This document shows positions 1-6,453 of a stretch of DNA of 7,774 nucleotides, piece after piece; position 1 is the stretch's first letter; every line of letters begins with the position of its first letter. A program made the translations under genes and the position numbers. The notes beneath the pieces were generated by a model that saw only the letters and a program-made list of their open reading frames with translations, was not told where the DNA came from and ran no database searches. Source of the stretch: CAZOVK01 sp964583165 (GTDB taxonomy: Bacteria; Bacillota; Clostridia; Lachnospirales; WRAX01); the NCBI GenBank assembly GCA_964583165.1, contig CAZOVK010000092.1:1-7774 (forward strand), given 5' to 3'.

Positions 1-3000
1 AGCCTTGGGTTGGATATAGGTTCAACCACCGTCAAACTGGCCGTCATGGACGCTCAAAACAACGTTCTTTTCTGGCGTTATGGTCGGCATTTCTCAAATA
101 TCGCGGGCACGCTTACAGCCATGCTTGAGGATGCGCGGAAGGAACTCGGCAATTTGACTTTCACAGCGCGTATCACGGGTTCAGGTGGATTGAATCTGTC
201 TGACTGGGTAGGCGTTGAGTTTATGCAAGAGGTTGTGGCTGTAACGCACGCCTTTGTGCATGGTGAAAAGCCCGACGTTGCCATAGAAATCGGCGGCGAG
301 GACGCGAAGATTATCTATTTCACGGGCGGTCTTGAACAGCGCATGAACGGTATTTGCGCTGGTGGCACGGGTTCGTTTATCGACCAGATGGCGACATTAC
401 TTCAAACAGACGCTGACGGGCTGAATCAGCTCGCCAAGGAGTATTCGACAATCTACCCAATTGCGGCGCGTTGTGGCGTGTTCGCTAAGAGTGACATTCA
501 GCCGCTTATTAACGAGGGCGCGAAACGGTCTGACTTGGCAGTGTCTGTGCTTCAAGCGGTTGTGGCTCAAACTATCAGCGGTCTGGCTTGTGGGAAGCCC
601 ATACGCGGTAATGTAGCGTTCTTGGGAGGGCCCCTACATTTCTTGACGGAACTTCGCGCGCGATTCATTGACGTATTAAAGCTTCCACCAGAGCAGGTCA
701 TAGTACCGAAGAACTCACACCTTTTCGCAGCCATCGGCGCGGCGGCGGCGAGTACGGAATCGGACAAGACATACAACTTTGATGGACTTTTACATAACTT
801 AAAATATAATAAGACGATAAACTTCGAAATCAACCGCTTAAACCCACTGTTTGCGACGAAGCATGACTTTGATTTGTTCGAAGAGCGGCACAGTAAGGCG
901 CGTTACCCTAAGCGTGATTTGACGACTTACACGGGTGATGTATTCTTGGGCATTGACGCGGGCAGTACGACGACGAAACTTGCGCTGGTTTCGGCTAAGG
1001 GCGAGTTGTTGTATTCGCATTATGAGGGCAACCGCGGGAATCCGCTTGAAGTGGTTAAGCAGGCGTTATTGGAGATTTATAAAAAGTTGCCGAAAGGCGC
1101 AGTTATTCGCAATTCTTGTGTGACGGGTTATGGCGAGGGTTTGATGAAAGCCGCCTTTATGGTTGACATGGGCGAGATTGAAACCGTCGCGCATTACAAG
1201 GCCGCCGCGCACTTTGACCCCAAGGTTGAGTTTATTTTAGACATCGGTGGTCAGGATATGAAGTGTATACGTATACGTAATGGCGTTATCGACAATGTGC
1301 TATTGAATGAAGCGTGTTCGGCGGGTTGTGGCTCGTTTATCGAAACATTCGCGACTTCGCTTGGGCTGTCGATTCAAGAGTTTGCGCGTATCGCCTTGTT
1401 TGCGGAGAACCCGATTGATTTGGGTTCGCGCTGTACGGTGTTCATGAACTCACGCGTCAAGCAGGCGCAAAAAGAGGGCGCGTCTGTAGCCGACATTTCG
1501 GCAGGTTTGGCGTATTCGGTCATCAAGAATGCGTTATTGAAGGTCATCAAGGTGACTGACCCGAAAGATATCGGCGATTATGTGGTTGTTCAAGGTGGTA
1601 CGTTCTATAATAACGCTGTTCTCCGCGCGTTTGAGGAAATCGCGGGCGTTCATGCCATTCGCCCTGATGTAAGCGGACTTATGGGTGCTTTGGGCGCGGC
1701 GTTGCTGGCGAAGGAGAACTTTAAGAGTGGGCAAAAGTCAACGCTGTTCACGGCTGAACAGATAGAAGCTATGGTCGTTAAGACGAATTTGACGCGTTGT
1801 AAGTTGTGTGAAAACAACTGCCTGCTGACGATTAACAATTTCTCGGGTAACCGCCGCTTCATATCGGGTAACCGCTGTGAACGCGCGTTCGGCAAGGAGC
1901 GCGACACGAGTATCCCGAACATGTTCGATTATAAGTATAAGAGGTTATTCGCGTACCGCCCGCGTCTGGTCGAAGACGCGCCGCGTGGGTTGATTGGCAT
2001 ACCGCGTGTGCTAAATATGTATGAGAATTACCCGCTGTGGTTCACGTTTTTCGACAATCTCGGTTTCAGCGTGGTGTTATCGCCGCCGACAACGAGAAGT
2101 GTGTATGAAAAGGGCATTGAGTCTATGCCGAGTGAATCGGTGTGTTACCCCGCGAAGCTTGCGCATGGGCATATAATGGAACTCATCGATGCGGGTTGCA
2201 AGACGATTTTCTATCCCTGTGTCGTTTATGAACAAAAGGAACACGAACAGACACAGATGAACTATAACTGCCCGATTGTTATGTCTTACCCAGAGAATAT
2301 CAAGAACAATGTTGAAGAACTACGCACACAGAATATAGACTTTAAGCGTCCGTTCGTAACACTGGGTGACAAGTTTGCACTACTGCAACGTCTTTGTGAA
2401 GAGTTTCCCAACATACCGCAACAGGAGATTACGGACGCGCTTGATAAAGCGTGGATTGAGCAGGAGAAGTACCGCGTCGATATGCGCAAGAAGGCCGAAG
2501 AAACCCTGCGTTATTTGGACGAGCATAAGATACCGGGGATTGTTCTGGCGGGCAGACCCTACCACGTTGACCCGGAGATTAACCACGGCATACCCGAGAT
2601 GATAACGGGTTATGGTTATGCGGTTTTGACGGAGGATTCTGTCGCGCATCTGTCGGGTGAGCGTGTACCTTTGGTCGTTCGTGACCAATGGTCATACCAT
2701 TCGCGCCTCTATTCGGCGGCTATGTTTGTGCGCAAGCAACCGAATATCGAGATGGTTCAACTCAATTCGTTCGGCTGTGGGCTGGACGCGGTGACTTCTG
2801 ATGAGGTTTCTGAGCTACTGCATGAAGCGGGTAAGATTTATACGCTGATTAAGATTGATGAGGTCAATAACTTGGGTTCGGCGCGTATTCGTATTCGGTC
2901 GCTTCTGGCGGCTGTTAATGAGCGCAAGAAGAACAAGTACACGCTCAAAAAGCCCGAAAAGCGCCCGTCACGCGTTGTGTTCACGAAGGCAATGCGTAAA

Positions 3001-4233
3001 ACCCACACGATTCTCTGCCCACAAATGGCGCCGATTCACTTTGAGATTTTGACTGACGCGTTCGCGGCGAGCGGATATAATATCGAGATTATGCCCGCGA
3101 TTGACCGTGAGTCGATAGACATCGGATTAAGGTATGTCAATAACGACGCTTGTTACCCCGCGCTCATTGTCGTTGGGCAACTGCTGGCGGCGTTGAAATC
3201 GGGCAAGTATGACATCGACAACGTGAGCCTGTTCATGTCACAAACGGGCGGCGGTTGCCGTGCGTCAAACTATATCGGGTTTATTCGCAAGGCGTTGAAG
3301 AAAGCGGGCTTGGCGCATATCCCTGTCGTCAGTATCTCAACAGGGCTTGAAAAGAACCCGGGCTTTAAGTTTACGCCGAAAATGTTGTCTCGGGCCATGA
3401 TGAGCCTACTCCTTGGAGATTTGCTCATGCGCGTTTTGTATCGCGTGCGCCCATATGAGGTCACGAAGGGTTCCGCTGACACGCTCTACAAGAAGTGGGT
3501 CAAGCAGTGTCAAAAAGTGGTTCGGACAGGCAATCTGAATGCGTACAAGAAGTTGATTTATAATATAGTTGAAGATTTTGATAAGTTACCCATCATCGAA
3601 GTGACCAAACCGCGTGTGGGGGTTGTTGGCGAGATTCTCGTTAAGTTTCACCCGACAGCCAACAACGACATCGTGAGCCTGCTAGAAAGCGAGGGCGCGG
3701 AGGCTGTCGTGCCGGATTTGACGGACTTCTTCCTCTACTCGTTCTACAACCAGACCTATAAGCACAAACATTTGGGCGGCAAGCTTTCGTCAAAGATTTA
3801 TTCTGACTTGGGGATTTATACGATTGAGCTGTTCCGCCGCCATATCAAGAAGTCTTTGTCAGAATCGAAGCGGTTTACACCGCCTGTTGAAATCCAGAAG
3901 CTGGCGAAACTCACAGACGGTATCGTATCACTCGGCAACCAGATGGGAGAAGGTTGGTTCTTGACGGCCGAGATGGTCGAATTGATTCAATCGGGCGTAG
4001 ACAACATTATCTGCACTCAGCCGTTCGCGTGTTTGCCGAACCACGTCACGGGCAAGGGTATTATCAAGGAACTCAAGCGCAAATACCCACAAAGTAACAT
4101 AGTAGCGATTGACTATGACCCGGGCGCTAGTGAGGTCAACCAGCTTAACCGAATCAAACTCATGCTTTCGAGCGCGAAACGCAACGTCAAACAGAAAGAA
4201 CGCCAACAAGATAAACCCGAGGTGCTTATTTAA
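1..4233 (+). CDS. Giant 2-hydroxyacyl-CoA dehydratase activase-like fusion protein (5' partial)
   Basis: The reading frame is open from base 1 (Ser-Leu-Gly-Leu-Asp-Ile-Gly-Ser-Thr-Thr), so the real start lies upstream; the TTG at 10 is within the conserved first strand. Counting that TTG codon as residue 1, about 1,407 residues are seen. The order is: ASKHA ATPase module 1 (about 1-250; DIGSTT, IGGEDAK, cysteines 116 and 155), ASKHA module 2 (about 310-567; DAGSTT, DIGGQDMK, cysteines 436 and 475), a four-cysteine motif (597, 600, 604, 623), a DUF2229-like domain (about 661-870; GIPRVLNMYENYP, PSESVCYPAKL) and a dehydratase-subunit-like C-terminal half with conserved Cys motifs (923, 1048, 1083). 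Such fusions are widespread in anaerobes. Relatives couple ATP hydrolysis to low-potential electron transfer onto an acyl-CoA dehydratase, but the substrate of this ~1,400-residue form is unknown. No signal peptide or membrane segment is apparent, so it is probably cytosolic. aroA follows after 2 nt. Confidence 0.9.
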   Translation, partial: SLGLDIGSTTVKLAVMDAQNNVLFWRYGRHFSNIAGTLTAMLEDARKELGNLTFTARITGSGGLNLSDWVGVEFMQEVVAVTHAFVHGEKPDVAIEIGGEDAKIIYFTGGLEQRMNGICAGGTGSFIDQMATLLQTDADGLNQLAKEYSTIYPIAARCGVFAKSDIQPLINEGAKRSDLAVSVLQAVVAQTISGLACGKPIRGNVAFLGGPLHFLTELRARFIDVLKLPPEQVIVPKNSHLFAAIGAAAASTESDKTYNFDGLLHNLKYNKTINFEINRLNPLFATKHDFDLFEERHSKARYPKRDLTTYTGDVFLGIDAGSTTTKLALVSAKGELLYSHYEGNRGNPLEVVKQALLEIYKKLPKGAVIRNSCVTGYGEGLMKAAFMVDMGEIETVAHYKAAAHFDPKVEFILDIGGQDMKCIRIRNGVIDNVLLNEACSAGCGSFIETFATSLGLSIQEFARIALFAENPIDLGSRCTVFMNSRVKQAQKEGASVADISAGLAYSVIKNALLKVIKVTDPKDIGDYVVVQGGTFYNNAVLRAFEEIAGVHAIRPDVSGLMGALGAALLAKENFKSGQKSTLFTAEQIEAMVVKTNLTRCKLCENNCLLTINNFSGNRRFISGNRCERAFGKERDTSIPNMFDYKYKRLFAYRPRLVEDAPRGLIGIPRVLNMYENYPLWFTFFDNLGFSVVLSPPTTRSVYEKGIESMPSESVCYPAKLAHGHIMELIDAGCKTIFYPCVVYEQKEHEQTQMNYNCPIVMSYPENIKNNVEELRTQNIDFKRPFVTLGDKFALLQRLCEEFPNIPQQEITDALDKAWIEQEKYRVDMRKKAEETLRYLDEHKIPGIVLAGRPYHVDPEINHGIPEMITGYGYAVLTEDSVAHLSGERVPLVVRDQWSYHSRLYSAAMFVRKQPNIEMVQLNSFGCGLDAVTSDEVSELLHEAGKIYTLIKIDEVNNLGSARIRIRSLLAAVNERKKNKYTLKKPEKRPSRVVFTKAMRKTHTILCPQMAPIHFEILTDAFAASGYNIEIMPAIDRESIDIGLRYVNNDACYPALIVVGQLLAALKSGKYDIDNVSLFMSQTGGGCRASNYIGFIRKALKKAGLAHIPVVSISTGLEKNPGFKFTPKMLSRAMMSLLLGDLLMRVLYRVRPYEVTKGSADTLYKKWVKQCQKVVRTGNLNAYKKLIYNIVEDFDKLPIIEVTKPRVGVVGEILVKFHPTANNDIVSLLESEGAEAVVPDLTDFFLYSFYNQTYKHKHLGGKLSSKIYSDLGIYTIELFRRHIKKSLSESKRFTPPVEIQKLAKLTDGIVSLGNQMGEGWFLTAEMVELIQSGVDNIICTQPFACLPNHVTGKGIIKELKRKYPQSNIVAIDYDPGASEVNQLNRIKLMLSSAKRNVKQKERQQDKPEVLI
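4219..4224 (+). promoter_or_regulatory. Ribosome-binding site of aroA
   Basis: GAGGTG lies in the last codons of the preceding gene, 11 nt before the ATG at 4236. The spacing is slightly long. No other start codon in the aroA frame lies between it and the coding sequence, so it supports the ATG at 4236. Confidence 0.6.
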
Positions 4234-4235
4234 TC

Positions 4236-5378
4236 ATGGGTGAGCTGTTAATTGACCGTTTTCCGGCGGGGGATTATTATCCCCCGCCCTCTAAGAGTGT
4301 CGGGCATAGGGCGTTGATTTGTTCGGCGCTTGCGGGGCACGGGCCGGACGGTTTTACGCCCGCGTCCGTTGACTTGCAAAAGACTATGGACGGTATGCGC
4401 GTTATTACGGAAAACACGAACGATTGGATAGATTGTGGAGATTCTGCTTCTACCATGCGGTTTTTGTTGCCGATAGCGTTGGCGAAAAACGGAATCGCTC
4501 GGATGAGGGGCAGTGAGCGGCTGTTTGAGCGTTCGGTTGCGGGTTATAATGATGTGTTCGCGCAAGATGGGATTCAGACGGTTTTTGAGGGCAATACCCT
4601 TGTCGCGTACGGGTTTTTGGAGTGTGGGGATTATGAGGTTAGCGGCGAAATCAGTTCACAGTATCTGTCGGGGCTGTTGCTTGCGTTGCCGCTTGTACCG
4701 AGGGATTCTCGCGTGCGCGTGAAAGGGGTCTTGACGTCGCGCCCTTATGTGGGGCTCACATTAGATGTGATGAAAGCGTTTGGGGTCAGGGTTTGTCATG
4801 AGGATTTCAGCGTGTTTCACGTTCCGCATAAGTTTTATGAGCCAGCAGATTTTAAGATTGAAGCGGACTATTCGCAGGCGGCGTTTTTTCTTGTTGCCAA
4901 AGCATTGGGTGCCGACGTGCGCGTGATGGGGTTAAACCCCAACTCTAAACAGGGCGACAGGCGTATACTCGACATTCTGGAGAGTTGCGGCGTCAACATG
5001 CGCGCCGTTGACATTGACGCGGCGGATATACCCGATTTAGTGCCGATTTTGATGGTGTTGTTGAGCTTTTGCAATGGGAAAAGCCGTATTTTTAACACGG
5101 CGCGGCTCAAACTTAAAGAAAGCGACAGGCCGTTGGTTATGGCGCAAGAACTAAATAAGATGGGCGCGGATATTCAAGTCAGAAATAATGAAATTCTCGT
5201 ACAAGGCGTTGATGGTTTGCGTGGGGCTCATGTGAAAGCTAACAACGACCACCGTGTAGCAATGGCGCTGGCTGTCGCGGCGATTCGCGCTGACGGGGAT
5301 GTTCATATAGAAGGTTTTGAATCGGTTGAGAAGAGTTACCCCGCATTCTGGGCGGATTTTTGTAAGGTGAAGAGGTAA
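4236..5378 (+). CDS. aroA: 3-phosphoshikimate 1-carboxyvinyltransferase (EPSP synthase)
   Basis: This cytosolic enzyme joins shikimate-3-phosphate and phosphoenolpyruvate to give EPSP, the sixth shikimate-pathway step. Visible family motifs, in order: PPSKS with Lys20 and Arg25 (E. coli Lys22 and Arg27), CGDSASTMRF at 67-76, ISSQ with Gln142, TSRPY with Tyr171, EADYSQAAFFL at 209-219, IPD with Asp267 (E. coli Asp313), KESDR with Glu295 (Glu341), DHR with Arg340 (Arg386) and Lys366 (Lys411). All catalytic positions that can be aligned by eye are filled. At 380 residues it is shorter than the usual 420-430; the loss is in the N-terminal and middle parts, while spacing after Asp267 matches E. 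coli. Ala71 sits where E. coli has Gly96. The ATG at 4236 follows the previous stop by 2 nt. A strong hairpin and three consecutive Pro codons lie near the start. aroC follows after 1 nt. Confidence 0.96.
   Translation: MGELLIDRFPAGDYYPPPSKSVGHRALICSALAGHGPDGFTPASVDLQKTMDGMRVITENTNDWIDCGDSASTMRFLLPIALAKNGIARMRGSERLFERSVAGYNDVFAQDGIQTVFEGNTLVAYGFLECGDYEVSGEISSQYLSGLLLALPLVPRDSRVRVKGVLTSRPYVGLTLDVMKAFGVRVCHEDFSVFHVPHKFYEPADFKIEADYSQAAFFLVAKALGADVRVMGLNPNSKQGDRRILDILESCGVNMRAVDIDAADIPDLVPILMVLLSFCNGKSRIFNTARLKLKESDRPLVMAQELNKMGADIQVRNNEILVQGVDGLRGAHVKANNDHRVAMALAVAAIRADGDVHIEGFESVEKSYPAFWADFCKVKR
4265..4288 (+). promoter_or_regulatory. Perfect 10-bp GC-rich hairpin in the 5' end of aroA
   Basis: GGCGGGGGAT (4265-4274) and ATCCCCCGCC (4279-4288) are exact inverted repeats around a 4-nt TATT loop. 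The stem begins 29 nt downstream of the A of the aroA start codon and spans codons 10-18. No T-run follows, so it is not a typical intrinsic terminator. Its regulatory role is inferred; it may slow early elongation, protect or process the mRNA at the junction between the large gene and the aro genes, or simply reflect codon choice for Gly-Asp-Tyr-Tyr-Pro-Pro-Pro. Confidence 0.55.
5370..5375 (+). promoter_or_regulatory. Ribosome-binding site of aroC
   Basis: AAGAGG lies in the last codons of aroA, 4 nt before the ATG at 5380; a second purine-rich AAGGTG is just upstream (5364-5369). It supports the start 1 nt after the aroA stop codon. Confidence 0.6.
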
Positions 5379-5379
5379 A

Positions 5380-6453
5380 ATGTCGAGCGTTTGGGGCAGG
5401 AATATTAAGCTTTCGTTGTTCGGTGAATCGCACGGCGCGGCTGTCGGCATGGTTTTAGATGGCTTGCCGGCGGGTTTATCGATTGACGAAAATAAGATTG
5501 CGCGGGAAATGAAGCGGCGCGCTCCCGGGCAGAGTGATATTACGACGGCGCGGCGTGAAGCCGATTCTGTGCGGTTCGTGTCGGGTATTTTGAATGCGCT
5601 GACGATTGGTTCGCCGATTTGCGCCATAATTGAGAACACGGACGCGCGGTCGGCGGATTACGCATCTATGCCGTTTCGCCCCGGGCATGCTGATTTCCCC
5701 GCGTTTGTAAAGCACAAGGGCAAGAACGACATGCGCGGAGGTGGGCATTTTTCGGGTAGGCTCACGGCGGGGATTGTTTGCGCTGGCGCGATAGCCAAAC
5801 AGGTGCTCGCGCGTTTGAACATAGAGGTAGCCGCGCGGATTTTTCAAATCTACAATATATATGATGAAAATTTAGATGATGAACGCGAGTTGCTCGCGAT
5901 TGCGGCGAAGGATTTCGCGGTTAAGAATGACGCAATCGGGCGGCAGATGCGCGATATGATAGTGAAGATGAAGGGGCATGGCGATTCGATGGGCGGCGCG
6001 ATTGAATGCGCGGCTTTCGGGGCGCGTGTCGGGGTAGGGGAGCCGTTTTTTGACGGTGTGGAGAGCGTGATTGCTTCGATGATGTTCTCAATACCCGCAG
6101 TCAAAGGCGTTGAGATTGGCAAAGGTTTTGAGCTGTCGTCAATGCGCGGCAGTGAAGCCAATGACGCGCTTGGTGTTGTGAACGGTGGGATATTACCGCT
6201 GACGAATAGCAACGGTGGCATTAACGGCGGGTTGGCGAATGGTGCGCCGATTGTCTTACGCGTTGCGATTAAGCCCACGCCGTCGATTTCGCAGGAACAG
6301 CAGACGGTTAACGCGGCGGGTAAACCTGTAACACTTGCGCTGAAAGGTCGTCATGACCCCTGCATTGTGCCGCGTTGTGTGCCTGTGGTTGAGGCGGCGC
6401 TCGCGCTTTGTATGCTTGATTTGCACTATCAATACTTGGAGGAACTATGCTGA
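5380..6453 (+). CDS. aroC: Chorismate synthase
   Basis: The enzyme removes phosphate from EPSP by a trans-1,4-elimination to give chorismate, using reduced FMN; it acts in the cytosol, usually as a tetramer. The 357 residues match the normal family length (361 in E. coli). Clear motifs are FGESHG with His18, RRAPGQS near 47-53, IENTDARSADY at 84-94, RPGHAD with His103, RGGGHFSGR at 119-127, KPTPSI near the C-terminal third, and GRHDP at 323-327. His18 and His103 correspond to the two histidines that act as acid/base groups in characterised enzymes, and GRHDP is the C-terminal family signature. The ATG at 5380 is preceded by AAGAGG. The gene follows aroA by 1 nt and overlaps the DAHP synthase gene by 7 nt (ATGCTGA), so its translation is probably coupled to both. 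Nothing suggests damage. Confidence 0.97.
   Translation: MSSVWGRNIKLSLFGESHGAAVGMVLDGLPAGLSIDENKIAREMKRRAPGQSDITTARREADSVRFVSGILNALTIGSPICAIIENTDARSADYASMPFRPGHADFPAFVKHKGKNDMRGGGHFSGRLTAGIVCAGAIAKQVLARLNIEVAARIFQIYNIYDENLDDERELLAIAAKDFAVKNDAIGRQMRDMIVKMKGHGDSMGGAIECAAFGARVGVGEPFFDGVESVIASMMFSIPAVKGVEIGKGFELSSMRGSEANDALGVVNGGILPLTNSNGGINGGLANGAPIVLRVAIKPTPSISQEQQTVNAAGKPVTLALKGRHDPCIVPRCVPVVEAALALCMLDLHYQYLEELC
6438..6442 (+). promoter_or_regulatory. Ribosome-binding site of the DAHP synthase gene
   Basis: GGAGG lies inside the end of aroC, 4 nt before the ATG at 6447. It fixes the start that overlaps the aroC stop codon and explains how this cistron can be entered within coding sequence. 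Confidence 0.75.

Noticed and set aside
10..12. TTG as the start codon of the large protein
   Set aside because: The frame is open to base 1 and the preceding codons (Ser-Leu-Gly) fit the first strand of the ASKHA fold, so the gene simply begins upstream.
610..640. Inverted repeat AATGTAG/CTACATT in the large gene
   Set aside because: Seven A/T-rich pairs with a 17-nt loop in the middle of a coding domain; no supporting context.
1265..1276. Perfect 12-bp palindrome GTATACGTATAC
   Set aside because: It comes from the repeated ATA-CGT codons for Ile-Arg-Ile-Arg within a conserved strand of ASKHA module 2; nothing else marks it as a site.
1843..1875. Direct repeat TCGGGTAACCGC, 21 nt apart
   Set aside because: It encodes Ser-Gly-Asn-Arg twice in a segment that looks normal for the protein family; it is not a separate repeat element.
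4927..4941. 6-bp hairpin TGGGGT/ACCCCA with a TAA loop inside aroA
   Set aside because: Short, with a three-base loop and no T-run, and it encodes a conserved Gly-Leu-Asn-Pro stretch; likely chance.
5151..5639. 162-codon open frame on the - strand across the aroA/aroC junction
   Set aside because: It is antisense to two clearly identified enzymes, resembles no family I know, and is expected by chance opposite codon-biased genes. The same applies to the other antisense frames, such as 5850-6278 and 7260-7658.
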